From Nocardiopsis alkaliphila YIM 80379 (lineage in GTDB: Bacteria > Actinomycetota > Actinomycetes > Streptosporangiales > Streptosporangiaceae): a DNA stretch of 64,000 nt. The stretch covers positions 1 through 64,000 of the forward strand of contig NZ_ANBD01000130.1 of the NCBI RefSeq assembly GCF_000341005.1, read 5' to 3'. Positions 31,803 through 42,513 of the stretch are shown here, piece after piece (the stretch's first letter is position 1; every line of letters begins with the position of its first letter). Under the pieces are notes generated by a model. That model worked only from the letters and a program-made list of their open reading frames with translations, was not told where the DNA came from and ran no database searches. Both the position numbers and the translations under genes were made by a program.

Positions 31803-33761
31803 TCAATCGTCGTCATCGTCGTCCGGATCGATGGTGATTCCACCCGGCGTCGCGGTGATCGTGATCTTGGTGCCCTCCGGGGCCTCGCCGGTGTGCGACT
31901 GGTGGCCGACGACCCGACCTCCCAGGATGCGTTCCACCTCGACCTCGAAGCCGGCGTCCTCCAACTTCTTACGGGCCTTGTTGATCCGTTCCCCCACCAC
32001 GTCGGGGATCTCCACCGCGGGCGGTCCGGTGGACACGGTCAGGGTGACGGTGGCCCCGGCCCCCACGTTGATGCCGGTGTCGGGGCTTTGGCTGATGACC
32101 AGGCCCTCGTCGATGCTCTCGCTCTCCTCCTCGACGACCTCCACCGACAGGCCCAGGTCCTCGAGCTTGCTCTCCGCGTCCTCCAGCTTCTCCCCGGCCA
32201 GACTCGGCACGGGAATCCCCCGGCTGACGCTGAGCGTCACCGTCTCCTCCCGGTCGGCGTCGCCCCCCGCCTCGGGTGTGGTGGAGATCACCTCGCCCGG
32301 ATCATGCTCGGAGGAGTCGACCTCCTCCTGCGCGATGTCGTCGCGCTCGAAGCCGAGGTCCTCCAGCGCCTTGATGGCGTCAGCGACGTCACTGCCCACC
32401 AGTTCGGGCATCTCCACCTGCTGTGGCCCCTTGGAAACGAAGACCGTCACCTCGTCACCGGGAGAGAGCCGCTCCCCGCTCTCGGGGTCGGTGGCCGCCA
32501 CCTCGCCCGCGGCGGCCGCGTCGCTGTAGACGGTCTCTTCGGACAGGTCGTAGATCAGCCCGGCCGTACGGATCTCCTCTCGGGCGATCTCGGGGGTGGC
32601 CCCGACCACGTCGGGAACGGCTTCGTAGCGTCCCAGGAGGAACCACCAACCGGCCAGGAAGACGACCAGCGCCGTGACGAGGGCTCCCACCACCAGCAGG
32701 CGGTTGCGGGAGAACCATGAACGGTCCTCGCGATCGTCGGGGTAGTCGTCCTCGTGGTAGCCGTCGTCCACGGCGTTCATGTCGACGACCATGGTGGCGT
32801 TCTCGGTCCCCGGGCCCGCGCCGCCGGCGATCAGTTGGGGTGCGGTCATGGTGACTCCGGCGGCGCCGGCGGGTGCGACCGGGGCCATGTGACCGGCGGT
32901 GGTCGCGGGAGTCTCCGGCAGGGACTTCAGGACCTCCAACACCTTGGCCAGGTACTGGCCCGCGCTGCTGGGGCGGTACCTGGGATCGCGCTCGGTGGCC
33001 TTGGTCACCAGCGCGTCCACCTCGGGCGCGAGCCCGGGTAGGAAGTGGGAGGGCCGGGGCACGTCCTCGTTGACGTGTTGGTAGGCGATGGCGATGGGGG
33101 TCTCACCGGTGTGCGGCTGGCCACCGGTGAGCAGTTCGTAGAGCATGATCCCCGCGGCGTACACGTCGCTGCGGGCGTCGGCGGTGCCCTTCTCGATCTG
33201 CTCGGGTGCCAGATAGGCGGCGGTGCCCATCAGGGTGCCGGTGCGGGTCAGCCCCTGGTTGGACTGCTCCACCGCGCGGGCCAGCCCGAAGTCGGCGACC
33301 TTGACCCGCCCGTCCTCGGTGATGAGGACGTTCTCGGGCTTGACGTCACGGTGCACCATGCCCGCCTGGTGGGCGGCGCCCAGGGCGGCCAACACCGGTG
33401 CCATGAAGTTCAGTGCCTGACGGGGGGCCAGCCGACCGCGTTCCTTGAGCAGGTCGCGCAGGGTCCGGCCAGGGACGTACTCCATGGCCAGGAACACGTG
33501 CCCTTGGTCCTCGCCCTGGTCGAAGACCTGCACCACGTTGGGGTGTGAGAGTTTGGCGACCGAGTGCGCCTCGTTGATGAAACGCTGGACGAAGGAGGGG
33601 TCCTGGGCCAGGGAGGGGTGCATGACCTTCAGGGCCACTCTGCGGTCCAGTCTGAGGTCGTGGGCGACGTAGACCGTCGCCATGCCGCCACCGGCGATCC
33701 TTGACTCGACGAAGTAGCGACGGTCCAGCGTCGCGCCTACAAGCGGGTCGGAAGTCGTCAT
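31803..33761 (-). CDS. pknL: Membrane Ser/Thr protein kinase with four PASTA domains (PknL-like)
   Basis: 652 residues from ATG 33761. Kinase domain 1-275: Gly-loop AGGGMATVY, Lys45 in VALKVM, catalytic HRDVKPEN (137-144), DFG at 157-159 and APE. A juxtamembrane region (275-353) and one membrane helix (355-377) lead to four extracellular PASTA repeats (about 380-640), each starting with a V/L-P-x-L/V-V-G type motif (VPDVVGAT, MPELVGSD, VPSLAGEK, IPDVVGER). The tail ends in an Asp run. PASTA domains bind muropeptides or lipid II, so it probably couples cell-wall state to growth. The Rv2175c-like DNA-binding protein at 36579 is a likely substrate by analogy with mycobacteria. Confidence 0.94.
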   Translation of the reverse strand: MTTSDPLVGATLDRRYFVESRIAGGGMATVYVAHDLRLDRRVALKVMHPSLAQDPSFVQRFINEAHSVAKLSHPNVVQVFDQGEDQGHVFLAMEYVPGRTLRDLLKERGRLAPRQALNFMAPVLAALGAAHQAGMVHRDVKPENVLITEDGRVKVADFGLARAVEQSNQGLTRTGTLMGTAAYLAPEQIEKGTADARSDVYAAGIMLYELLTGGQPHTGETPIAIAYQHVNEDVPRPSHFLPGLAPEVDALVTKATERDPRYRPSSAGQYLAKVLEVLKSLPETPATTAGHMAPVAPAGAAGVTMTAPQLIAGGAGPGTENATMVVDMNAVDDGYHEDDYPDDREDRSWFSRNRLLVVGALVTALVVFLAGWWFLLGRYEAVPDVVGATPEIAREEIRTAGLIYDLSEETVYSDAAAAGEVAATDPESGERLSPGDEVTVFVSKGPQQVEMPELVGSDVADAIKALEDLGFERDDIAQEEVDSSEHDPGEVISTTPEAGGDADREETVTLSVSRGIPVPSLAGEKLEDAESKLEDLGLSVEVVEEESESIDEGLVISQSPDTGINVGAGATVTLTVSTGPPAVEIPDVVGERINKARKKLEDAGFEVEVERILGGRVVGHQSHTGEAPEGTKITITATPGGITIDPDDDDDD

Positions 33762-34137
33762 GTCCACGGCGGAGTAGTGTCCTTGCTGCGGGGAGCGCGG
33801 GAGTTCGCGGCCGGTGGCGCGTACCCGACACCTGATGTCGAACCGACACGATAGCGGAATCCGGTGTCGCTTCTGCCCCGCGGTTCACGGTCGCGGTGCC
33901 CCTGGTCGATGCGGCACGTGGTCGATCCATGTGCGCTCGGGGGTGCTCGCGCCTGGGTGGTTCTGTGGGTGCGGTGCGCGCACGCGGCACACACCTGGTC
34001 CACGGTAGGGGACGACACCAAACCGGGGAGCACCGCCACATCGACCGGACCTTGCTCCAGGAAGATCCGGGAGCCCGCTCTGAACTGCCCGTACGTCCTT
34101 GGTCAAGGCCGGTCGAAGTGGCCGTCGCGATGGTCCT
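33762..34137. other. 376-bp region between thiG and the PASTA kinase gene
   Basis: Upstream of the kinase and downstream of thiG, both on the minus strand. No gene, clear terminator or regulatory repeat was recognised; the kinase promoter is presumably here. Confidence 0.45.
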
Positions 34138-34929
<792 letters not shown>

Positions 34930-35142
34930 TCAGCCTCCCTGTACGGCGGTCAGGACGTCCACGCGGTCGCCCGGGGCCAAGGTGGTCTCGGCCCAGGCGG
35001 TGCGTCGCACCACCTCGTCGTTGATGGCCACCGCGATCCCACCGGGGATCTCTCCCGAGCCGTCCGTGGTCAGGTCGCGTACGACCGCCTCGACCGTGGT
35101 GGCCGTGCTCCGTCGGCTCTCGCCGTTGATGATCAGTTCCAC
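34930..35142 (-). CDS. thiS: Sulfur carrier protein ThiS
   Basis: 70-residue ubiquitin-like protein ending in the required Gly-Gly (TAVQGG), which is adenylated and thiocarboxylated before giving sulfur to ThiG. It begins MELIINGESRR with a GTG inside the end of thiO (10-base overlap), preceded by GGAGG five bases away. The middle has GIAVAINDEVVRRTAW, typical for the family. Translation is probably coupled to thiO. Confidence 0.95.
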   Translation of the reverse strand: MELIINGESRRSTATTVEAVVRDLTTDGSGEIPGGIAVAINDEVVRRTAWAETTLAPGDRVDVLTAVQGG

Positions 35143-36371
35143 TGTTCCTCCCAGGTCGTTGATGTCTCTCGTGTACCGCCTCCGGACCGTTCCCGGTTCG
35201 CCGCGAACCGACGTGCGTACTCGGGGAGGGCGCCGCTGGTGAGCACGTCGGCCATGATCTCGCCGGTCACGGGGGCCAACAGCACCCCGTGACGGAAGTG
35301 GCCGGTGGCCAGGTGCAGGCCCGGGACCCGGGTGGGTCCCAGGAGTGGTTCGTTGTCGGGTGAGCCGGGGCGCAGTCCCACACAGGTCTCGGTGACCTCC
35401 AGTTCGCCGATCCCGGGGACCAATTCGCGGGCGTCCCGCAACACCTGCCAGAGCCCGCCCGCGGTCAGGGCGGTGTCATGACCCAGTTCCTCCTGGGTGG
35501 CGCCCACGATCACCTCACCGTCGGCCCGAGGCACCAGGTATACGGGGGAGCCGCGGACCAGCCCGCGTACGGTTCGGCCCAGCAACGGGGGCTCGCCCGG
35601 TCGAACGCGGGCGCGCAGCAGTTGACCCTTGACCGGGCGCACCGTGGGCAGTACCGGTTCGGGCAGGGTGATCCGTTCGCCCCAACAGCCGGCGGCCAGG
35701 ACGACCTGGTGGGTGGGCAAGACGGAACCGTCGGCGAGACGCGCTCCCAGGCGGGCCCCTTCGGGGCCGGGGGCGAGGACCTCGGCCACCGACTCGGTGA
35801 CCTCCCGGACCCCCGCGCGTTCGCCGGCCCGGGCCAGCGCGGTCAGGAGACGGCGGGGATCGACGGAATGGTCGTCGGGGGCCAGGACCCCGCCCCGAAC
35901 GGTCGGGGCCAGCAGTGGTTCCAACCGGCGGCACTCACGACCGGTCAGCCGCTCGGTGGCCACACCCAGGCGTTGTCGCAGGGCGTGCAGGTCGGTCAGG
36001 ACGGCCAGGTCGTCTCGGTCGAAGGCGATCAGGAGCGTCCCGGTCCGGTGGTGCCCGACGCTCATGCCGGCGGCCGCCTCCAGGTCGCTCACGAAGGCGT
36101 CGTACATTCGCGCGGAGCGGACACCCAGGCCCATGAGTTCCTCCTCACCGAACGTCGCTTCGGTGGCGGGTGTCAACATGCCCGCGGCGACGGCGGAGGA
36201 GGAACGGGAGTCCGCGGGGGAGGTGACGGGATCGGGCTCGACCAGGGTGATCGTCAGACCGCGTTGGGCCGCCCGCCAAGCGGTCACACGGCCGATGACA
36301 CCGCCTCCCACCACGACGACGTCGGTGGCGGGACGAATCTCTGTGGGGTGGGGGCCCTCGAATTCACGCAT
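35133..36371 (-). CDS. thiO: Glycine oxidase ThiO
   Basis: 412 residues from ATG 36371, directly after the TPP riboswitch; the frame beyond it runs through the riboswitch and is not coding. FAD-dependent oxidase that turns glycine into the imine used by ThiG. N-terminal dinucleotide fold DVVVVGGGVIGRVTAWRAAQRG with LVEPD; DAO-family blocks QLLRARVRPGEPP and the C-terminal VTETCVGLRPGSPDNEPLLGP with HLATGHFRHGVLLAPVTGE. Aerobic thiazole synthesis by ThiO suits an obligate aerobe. Confidence 0.95.
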   Translation of the reverse strand: MREFEGPHPTEIRPATDVVVVGGGVIGRVTAWRAAQRGLTITLVEPDPVTSPADSRSSSAVAAGMLTPATEATFGEEELMGLGVRSARMYDAFVSDLEAAAGMSVGHHRTGTLLIAFDRDDLAVLTDLHALRQRLGVATERLTGRECRRLEPLLAPTVRGGVLAPDDHSVDPRRLLTALARAGERAGVREVTESVAEVLAPGPEGARLGARLADGSVLPTHQVVLAAGCWGERITLPEPVLPTVRPVKGQLLRARVRPGEPPLLGRTVRGLVRGSPVYLVPRADGEVIVGATQEELGHDTALTAGGLWQVLRDARELVPGIGELEVTETCVGLRPGSPDNEPLLGPTRVPGLHLATGHFRHGVLLAPVTGEIMADVLTSGALPEYARRFAANRERSGGGTRETSTTWEEQWN

Positions 36372-36385
36372 GGTGTGTTCTTCCA

Positions 36386-36478
36386 CTCCCTTCGCCGGCA
36401 TGATCCGGATCAGGTTCGTGCGGTCGGAGACGGGCAGTCTCCCTCTCAGCCGGGTCCACCCGGCTCCCGCGGGACGTG
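36386..36478 (-). ncRNA. TPP (THI-box) riboswitch
   Basis: On the minus strand the leader shows the conserved thi-box parts in order: GCGGGAGCC, GGCTGAGAGGG, and the 3' block CCTGATCCGGATCATGCCGG followed by CGAAGGGAG. It ends 14 bases before the thiO ATG, close enough to control ribosome access. Thiamine pyrophosphate would shut off thiO-thiS-thiG. Confidence 0.95.
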
Positions 36479-36578
36479 TCTGTTCGGTCCCCATTCTAGG
36501 AGGACAGAACGTCCGGCGGCCACTTCGCGATTTTTCGGACGGTCTTCGTGGCCTGTGGGGATGTGGCAGATTGGAAGG

Positions 36579-36938
36579 GTGACACAAAGCGATCGCGAAA
36601 TCGACGGACTGGTCGGCGACTGGCTGACCCTACGGGAGGCGGCTCGACCGTTGGGAGTGAGCCCCAACCGCATCAAGACGCTCATCCGGGAGAATCGCCT
36701 GATGGGCGTGGTCCGTGGTGGTGAACTCTCCATCCCCGCCGCCTTCCTGGACGGTGAGGACCTCGTCAAGGGGCTGTCCGGCACCATCATGCTGCTCAGC
36801 GACGCGGGTTTTTCCACCGAAGAAGCCCTGCGTTGGTTGTTCACCTCCGACGACAGTCTGCCCGGTACCCCGATCCAGGCCATGCGCGAGAACCGGGGTA
36901 CCGAAGTGCGTCGTCGTGCTCAAGGCCTGGCCTTCTGA
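36579..36938 (+). CDS. Rv2175c-like winged-helix DNA-binding protein
   Basis: 119 residues from GTG 36579; an ATG at 36561 would add six residues (MWQIGR). The N-terminal half is a MerR-like helix-turn-helix: [43 protein letters not shown]. The C-terminal half has [40 protein letters not shown] and RRRAQGLAF, matching the actinobacterial Rv2175c family. In M. tuberculosis the protein is phosphorylated by PknL and loses DNA binding. Gene is divergent from the thi operon, starting 90 bases from the riboswitch. Confidence 0.88.
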   Translation: MTQSDREIDGLVGDWLTLREAARPLGVSPNRIKTLIRENRLMGVVRGGELSIPAAFLDGEDLVKGLSGTIMLLSDAGFSTEEALRWLFTSDDSLPGTPIQAMRENRGTEVRRRAQGLAF

Positions 36939-37003
36939 AGCGGTTCCAGGCCCAAGGGGCGCGCCCCTTGGGCCGCCGCGGTCCAGGCCCTAGGGTGGGT
37001 GAC

Positions 37004-37666
37004 GTGAGGACCAGCCACGGAACCAGCCTGCGCAAGCGCCTGGACACGTCTTTTTTGTACCTGTGCACCGATGCCCGGACCGAGCGCGGCGACCTCGCCG
37101 ACTTCGCGGACGCGGCCCTGGCCGGAGGGGTGGACATCATCCAACTCCGGGACAAGGGACTGGAGGCCCGAGAGGAACTCGACGCGCTCGAGGTCCTGCG
37201 TGAGGCCTGCGAACGCCACGGGGCCCTGCTCGCGGTCAACGACCGCGCCGATATCGCCCGTGCGGTACGCGCCGACGTCCTGCACCTGGGTCAACGCGAC
37301 CTGCCCGTGCCCATGGCGAGGGACATCATCGGAGCGGACCCGCTCATCGGTCGCTCGAACAACGACGCCCGGGCGGCGTCGGCCTCCGCCGAGGAACTCG
37401 GCAGCGACTACTTCTGTGTCGGTCCCACCTGGGCCACCCCCACCAAGCCGGGGCGCCCGGCGGCCGGTCTGGAACTGGTGGAGCGGGCCGCGGCCCTGAA
37501 CACGGAGCGTCCCTGGTTCGCCATCGGAGGCATCGACCTCACCAACATCGACCAGGTCCTCGACGCCGGTGCCCAAAGGGTGGTCGTGGTGCGTGCGATC
37601 ACCGAGGCCGCGGATCCCCGTGCCGCGGCGGCCGCACTCCGGGAATGTCTCACCGCACGCGGCTGA
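37004..37666 (+). CDS. thiE: Thiamine-phosphate synthase
   Basis: 220 residues from GTG 37004. Joins thiazole phosphate and HMP pyrophosphate. TIM barrel motifs: [101 protein letters not shown] and [28 protein letters not shown]. The Gln and Arg-Asp-Lys of IQLRDK and the phosphate loop IGGI are intact. No riboswitch was found upstream; it may be read with the gene before it, 65 bases away. Confidence 0.96.
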   Translation: MRTSHGTSLRKRLDTSFLYLCTDARTERGDLADFADAALAGGVDIIQLRDKGLEAREELDALEVLREACERHGALLAVNDRADIARAVRADVLHLGQRDLPVPMARDIIGADPLIGRSNNDARAASASAEELGSDYFCVGPTWATPTKPGRPAAGLELVERAAALNTERPWFAIGGIDLTNIDQVLDAGAQRVVVVRAITEAADPRAAAAALRECLTARG

Positions 37667-37718
37667 CCCCTCGCCGACGCCGTGGTGGGGCCTGGACCGA
37701 CCCCTGGAAAACGACGGA

Positions 37719-37743
37719 ACCGCCGCGCCCGGGGCGCGGCGGT
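37719..37743. terminator. Bidirectional terminator between thiE and the NmrA-like gene
   Basis: Perfect 11-bp stem (37719-37729 with 37733-37743) with a three-base loop, between convergent genes. Confidence 0.8.
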
Positions 37744-37762
37744 CGCAAGCGGGGGTTCGTGG

Positions 37763-38656
37763 TCAGGCCACGATGTGCGACAGTGCGCTCGGATGACGAC
37801 GGAGGAAGCCCTCGATGGACTGAGCCGGGTGCCCGGTCAGCTTGTGGACGCTCCTGGAGACCACGTCCAGCTCTCCGGCCGCGATCGCCGCGTACGATGA
37901 GGCCCACCCTTCGATCTCCCACTCGGGGGCTCCGGTCGGGCGACGGGATTCCAAGGCCTCCTCCCAAGTCTCGGGTACGTACCGAAGGGTGCGGCCGGTC
38001 AGTCGGCTCAACCTCTCGACGGTGGCGCCCAAGGAGAGTGCCTCGGGTCCGGTCACGTCATAGGTGGTCTCCTCGGAGGCGGCGATCACGAGGGGGTCGG
38101 TCAGTACGGCGGCGGCCACGTCCGCCACGTCGTTACGGGAAACCCATGCCACCCGGCCCTCACCGGCCGGCCCGCGCACCGTACCTTCGTCATTCACCAA
38201 CCGCGGCAACAGGTCCAGATACAGACTGCATCTGAGGAACGTGTGCGAGACCCCCGTGGACCTGATGTGGGCCTCGGTGAAGAAGTGTGTCCGAGCGAAG
38301 GTGAAGGTGGCGGCCGGACCCGCGTTCAGAAAGGACAGGTAGACGATCCGGGAGACCCCGGCTCGGACGGCCGCGTCCACCGCCCTGGCGTGGATCTCCA
38401 TCCGGTCCTCGGTCTCGGTGGCCGAGACCAGGAACAGGGTGTCCACTCCTCGGCAGGCCCGCTCGAAGGCGGCGGTGTCCTCGTAGGCGGCCATCGAAGC
38501 ACTGCTGCCCGGGTACTCGGGGGCGCGGTTGATGTCGCGCACGATGAGACGTTGTGTCCCCCCGAGCCTGGCGATCCGGGCGGCCACGCGCCCACCCACC
38601 GCGCCCGTGGCCCCGGTCACCCCTATGGTGTGGTTTGTCATGTGATCGTCGCCCAT
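37763..38656 (-). CDS. NmrA-like NAD(P)-binding oxidoreductase
   Basis: 297 residues from ATG 38656 (AGGA eight bases upstream); ATG 38641 is possible. Rossmann motif [22 protein letters not shown], then [14 protein letters not shown] (NADP-type basic residue) and the NmrA/QOR2-like blocks [40 protein letters not shown] and [34 protein letters not shown]. Such enzymes are quinone or nitrogen-regulator-like reductases; the substrate is unknown. It has no obvious operon partner. Confidence 0.85.
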   Translation of the reverse strand: MGDDHMTNHTIGVTGATGAVGGRVAARIARLGGTQRLIVRDINRAPEYPGSSASMAAYEDTAAFERACRGVDTLFLVSATETEDRMEIHARAVDAAVRAGVSRIVYLSFLNAGPAATFTFARTHFFTEAHIRSTGVSHTFLRCSLYLDLLPRLVNDEGTVRGPAGEGRVAWVSRNDVADVAAAVLTDPLVIAASEETTYDVTGPEALSLGATVERLSRLTGRTLRYVPETWEEALESRRPTGAPEWEIEGWASSYAAIAAGELDVVSRSVHKLTGHPAQSIEGFLRRHPSALSHIVA

Positions 38657-38727
38657 GAGAGCCATCCTGGTGGAAGGGTGCGTTCCGAGCACTCATCGGC
38701 ACGCCCCTTTTTGCGGCTTCCGGCCAG

Positions 38728-40008
38728 TCAGTGGTCTTCTCTTGGTGAGCCCGGTTCCGCGCCCTCCCGGGGGGAGACGACGGCGGGCCGGTCCGTGCGC
38801 CGGTAGGCGCACTTGCGCAGCAGGACCTCGGCCGGGCCACGTCGTCCCGCGCGCTCCAGGGCGTAGGAGGCCAGCACGGTGGTCAGCCACACCCCGATGG
38901 CGAACAGGAACATCGACCACGAGGTCAGGTGGGCGCCCAGCCCCAGCCCCCAGGCGGCCAGGATCGGCGCGCACAGCACGGACTGGGCCAGGTAGGCGCT
39001 CAAAGAGCGTTTGCCGGTGGCGCTCAGTGCGCTCACCACCATCGAGGCACGACCGCGTTCCTGGATCCTATGGGCGATCAGGGAGATCAAGGCGATGTAG
39101 CCGAGCCCGCAGAACAGGCCGGTGAGCATGTGCGGCATGGTCAACATCTGCGCCTGCATCGGGTCCAGGCCCAGCACACCCACCTGCTGTAGGGCCAAGG
39201 GGAGCCCGCCCAGCCAACCGACGGTGACACCCACGGCCGCGATCCATCCGAGCGCCTTCAGACGCCGTCCCGGCTCCTCGAGGAAGCGTCGGTGTGCCGC
39301 CCAGAACCCGAACAGGATCGCGGCGGGAACCGCCAGTCCGAACAGACCCTGACCGATCACGATCAAGGGCCAGGTCGAGATCCGGCCCAGGGCCGCGGCC
39401 ACCACGGAGGTCTCTTCGAGGTTGGCTGCGAGCTCGCCCGTGCCGAAACCACCGTCGTCGACCGAGACCCCGGCGAGGAAGGGCAACGCCAGCAGACCGA
39501 AGACCGCCAAAAGGCCGATCAGCCCGGTCAGGACCAAGCCCCACACCAGCGATGTGAGGTCCCGCCGCCAGAGGAAGAGCCACCCCAGGAACAGCCCGGC
39601 CAGGCCGTAGGCGGCCAGGATGTCGCCCATCCACAGCAAGAGGGCGTGGAAGAAACCGAAGACGATCAGCCACAGGTTGCGGCGCCGCAGCAGTGCCTTC
39701 GTCTCCTCGACGCTCGCCCCGGTCGCCTGTTGTCGTCGGGCCAGTTGCACCATGCCGTAACCGAACAGGAACGCGAACATGGGGTAGCTGCGCATGTCCA
39801 CGGCCAGCACCGTGAAGAACTGGGTCGCCGTGTCCAGGACGCCCTCGGGAGCGGGATGTACGGTGACGCCCGAGTCCGGTACGGCCCACAGGTACCAGAC
39901 CGTGTTGGCCAGGGCGATGAACAGCAGCATGAAGCCACGGGCGAGGTCGGGTGCGAGCGCGCGTCCGTCGGGGGGCGCCGATCCGCGGATCGATGTGTTC
40001 CCGGCCAT
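38728..40008 (-). CDS. DUF418 (YeiB-like) polytopic membrane protein
   Basis: 426 residues with about ten membrane helices. N-terminal ALAPDLARGFMLLFIALANT and SYPMFAFLFGYGMVQLARRQ, followed by RRRNLWLIVFGFFHALLLWMGDILAAYG, are hallmarks of the DUF418/YeiB group. The C-terminal DUF418 region has LSATGKRSLSAYLAQSVLCAPI and ends RGPAEVLLRKCAY. Function is unknown; related proteins resemble acyltransferase-3 membrane enzymes. Downstream it lies 72 bases from the NmrA-like gene and may share a transcript with it. Confidence 0.88.
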   Translation of the reverse strand: MAGNTSIRGSAPPDGRALAPDLARGFMLLFIALANTVWYLWAVPDSGVTVHPAPEGVLDTATQFFTVLAVDMRSYPMFAFLFGYGMVQLARRQQATGASVEETKALLRRRNLWLIVFGFFHALLLWMGDILAAYGLAGLFLGWLFLWRRDLTSLVWGLVLTGLIGLLAVFGLLALPFLAGVSVDDGGFGTGELAANLEETSVVAAALGRISTWPLIVIGQGLFGLAVPAAILFGFWAAHRRFLEEPGRRLKALGWIAAVGVTVGWLGGLPLALQQVGVLGLDPMQAQMLTMPHMLTGLFCGLGYIALISLIAHRIQERGRASMVVSALSATGKRSLSAYLAQSVLCAPILAAWGLGLGAHLTSWSMFLFAIGVWLTTVLASYALERAGRRGPAEVLLRKCAYRRTDRPAVVSPREGAEPGSPREDH

Positions 40009-40097
40009 GGTGCAAGCCCCTCGTTCTCGAGATCTATCGTGAGCTTGGATTCAACCTGGAACGGATGAACGGCACAACCGAGGGTCGCCCCGAAAGG

Positions 40098-40135
40098 ACC
40101 CCCGCCCTCTCAGGGCGCTCCTGGGGGCGGGGGGT
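40098..40135 (-). terminator. Probable terminator of the polyprenyl synthase gene
   Basis: C-rich arm 40098-40107 pairs with G-rich arm 40125-40135 (one bulged G), 25 bases past the stop at 40160. Confidence 0.6.
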
Positions 40136-40159
40136 GAAGGCTCTTGGTGGGCCGTGCGC

Positions 40160-41236
40160 TCAGTGGGAACGCCGGGTCGCGGCGACCACCAGATCGCCCA
40201 GCGGACCGCGTGCCTCGGCGTCCAGCGCCGGGCTTTCCAGGGCGACGTGCGCTCGTTCGGCGTACTCGGAGATCAGGGCCTCGCAGGCGGCCAGGGCGCC
40301 ACTGGACTCGATCAGGGAGCACATCCACTCCACCGAGGACACCGATAGGTCGGGCGCGCCCAGCAGCGAACGAAAACGCTCGGCGTCGGCCGCTCCGGAG
40401 CGGGCCAGAGTCTCGGCCACCACCAGGGTGCGCTTGCCCTCGCGCAGGTCGTCGCCGGTGGGCTTGCCCGTGGTGGAGGGGTCGCCGAACACCCCCAGCA
40501 CGTCGTCACGCAACTGGAAGGCGATCCCCAACGGGATCCCGTAGTCGGTGTAGACCCCGGCGAGTTCCTCGTATCGGCCGGCCAGAGCGGCCCCCAGGTG
40601 GAGCGGACGCTCCACCGTGTACTTGGCGGACTTGTAACGCATCACCCGTAGGGCGGCCTCACGACCGGCGGAGCCGCGCACCTGCTCCAGGGTGTCCAGG
40701 TACTGCCCGGCCATGACCTCGGTGCGCATCGCGTTGAAGGGCACGCGCCCGTCCTGGAGCGTCTGTGGGGCGAACCCACTGGCCTGGTACATCTCATCGG
40801 ACCAGGCCAGGCACAAGTCCCCGAGGAGGATCGCGGCACCTCGGCCGAACCCGTCGCTGTCACCGCCCCACCCGTGCTCGGCGTGCAAGCCCGCCATGCG
40901 CTTGTGGGTGGCGGGTAGACCGCGTCGGGTGTCGCTGTTGTCGATCACGTCGTCATGGATCAGCGCGCAGGCCTGGAGGAACTCCAGGGAGGACGCGGCC
41001 CGGACGATCCGTTCGTCCTTCTCGTCGCCGCCCGCACCGCACCACCCCCAGTAGGTGAAGGTCGGGCGCAGGCGCTTGCCTCCGGAGACGATCGCCTCCA
41101 AGGCGTCCATCGCGGGGGCCAGTTCGGTCCCGACCTCCAACAGGCGCTCGCGGTGGTCGGCACAAAAGTCGAACAGTTCGCGGTCCACGGCGGAGCGGAT
41201 GACGGACACGGCTGAAGAGGCAGTAGAAGGGGCCAT
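40160..41236 (-). CDS. Polyprenyl (probably geranylgeranyl) diphosphate synthase
   Basis: 358-residue trans-isoprenyl diphosphate synthase. The first Asp-rich motif is LIHDDVIDNSDTRRG and the second QLRDDVLGVFGD. GGKRLRPTFTYWGW and the Lys of KSAKYTVERPLHLG complete the substrate site. The residues before the first motif (SLEFLQACALIHDD) lack bulky aromatics at the -4/-5 positions, which suggests a C20 or longer product; this is inference. It matches the position of idsA2 (Rv2173) near metF. The product would feed menaquinone, carotenoid or lipid-carrier synthesis. ATG start, weak ribosome binding site. Confidence 0.92.
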   Translation of the reverse strand: MAPSTASSAVSVIRSAVDRELFDFCADHRERLLEVGTELAPAMDALEAIVSGGKRLRPTFTYWGWCGAGGDEKDERIVRAASSLEFLQACALIHDDVIDNSDTRRGLPATHKRMAGLHAEHGWGGDSDGFGRGAAILLGDLCLAWSDEMYQASGFAPQTLQDGRVPFNAMRTEVMAGQYLDTLEQVRGSAGREAALRVMRYKSAKYTVERPLHLGAALAGRYEELAGVYTDYGIPLGIAFQLRDDVLGVFGDPSTTGKPTGDDLREGKRTLVVAETLARSGAADAERFRSLLGAPDLSVSSVEWMCSLIESSGALAACEALISEYAERAHVALESPALDAEARGPLGDLVVAATRRSH

Positions 41237-41559
41237 ACCCAGCAGGTTAGCCCCTGTCAGAGGGGGTACGGGCCCGTTGGCTCGGCTGTCGCACGTCGTT
41301 GATCCGTCCCAACACTGGAACCCTCCCGGTCCAGAATATGGACAGCAAGGGAAGGGTGGGGGGAGCAGGGGGAGCGTCTATCAGTCGAGGCGACCTGCGT
41401 GTCTGTAAGGATTTCGTGCATGGAATATGTCCTCTGTAGCACTTCGCGAAGATCCGAAGGCGTCTCGCATGGTGGTACGTGAGACGGTGGGAAAAGTAAG
41501 TATCTCGAAACGTGGGATGGGGAGTCCGCGAGGAGGAAGGTCTGGCCTAGGGTGGACAC
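41237..41559. other. 323-bp divergent intergenic region between the polyprenyl synthase gene and metF
   Basis: No credible gene. The palindrome CTTCGCGAAG (41442-41451) is present. TAGGGT (41549-41554) has the spacing expected of a -10 for a leaderless metF transcript. Confidence 0.5.
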
Positions 41560-42513
41560 ATGCTCGCTGCACCGACCCGCCCTGTGGCGCCCCGAAGCCC
41601 GGCCCCCAGGCCGCGCCATATCCGAGACCTGCTCGACTCGGGCGAGCCGTTGTTCTCCTTCGAGTTCTTCCCGCCCCGCAACGCCCGGTCCCAGGAGCGA
41701 CTATGGCGGGCCATTCGGGAGATCGAGGCGCTCGGCCCCTCCTTCGTCTCCGTCACCTACGGCGCCGGTGGCGGCACTCGCGATCTAACGGTGGAGACCA
41801 CCGAACGCATCGCGACCGACACCACCCTGCTACCGGTCGCCCACATGACGCTGGTCGACCACTCCGTCGCCGAGTTGCGCCACCTCATCGGTCGCCTGTC
41901 CGACGCGGGTGTCTCCAACATGCTCGCCGTACGAGGTGACCCGCCCGGTGATCCGGACGGTGAGTGGGTCCGCCATCCGGAAGGATTGACCTACGCCGAG
42001 GACCTGGTCCGTCTGCTCAAGGAGAGCGGAGACTTCTCCGTGGGCGTGGCGGCCTTCCCCTACAAGCATCCGCGCTCGACCGACGTCGAGGCCGACACCG
42101 ACTTCTTCGTGCGCAAGTGCGAGGCCGGTGCCGACTACGCCATCACCCAGATGTTCTTCGACGTCGAGGACTACCTGCGTCTACGCGATCGGGTCGCCGC
42201 CCGCGGCTGCGAGGTGCCCATCATTCCCGAGGTGTTCCCGGTGGTGAAGATGGCCTCCATCCCCCGCTCGGAGCAACTCTCGGGCGCTCCGTTCCCCCGG
42301 GAGCTGGCCGAACGCTTCGAGCGTCTGGGTGAGGACGCCGAGGCCGTGCGAGAGTTCGGGATCGACCACGCCCGGCACATGTGCGAGCGGCTGCTGGCCG
42401 AGGGTGCGCCGGGTATCCACTTCATCACCTTCAACCAGTCCACGGCCACCAGGGAGATCTACCGCGAGATCGCTCCTGTCCGCGAGCGGGCAGGGGCAGC
42501 CGCGCGGCCATGA
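41560..42513 (+). CDS. metF: 5,10-methylenetetrahydrofolate reductase
   Basis: 317 residues, ATG immediately after a -10-like TAGGGT, so probably leaderless. FAD-dependent reduction of methylene-THF to methyl-THF for methionine synthesis. Motifs: [18 protein letters not shown] (catalytic Glu), [67 protein letters not shown] and PIIPEVFPV. The C-terminal end overlaps the 3' end of the convergent acetyltransferase gene by 83 bases. Confidence 0.95.
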   Translation: MLAAPTRPVAPRSPAPRPRHIRDLLDSGEPLFSFEFFPPRNARSQERLWRAIREIEALGPSFVSVTYGAGGGTRDLTVETTERIATDTTLLPVAHMTLVDHSVAELRHLIGRLSDAGVSNMLAVRGDPPGDPDGEWVRHPEGLTYAEDLVRLLKESGDFSVGVAAFPYKHPRSTDVEADTDFFVRKCEAGADYAITQMFFDVEDYLRLRDRVAARGCEVPIIPEVFPVVKMASIPRSEQLSGAPFPRELAERFERLGEDAEAVREFGIDHARHMCERLLAEGAPGIHFITFNQSTATREIYREIAPVRERAGAAARP

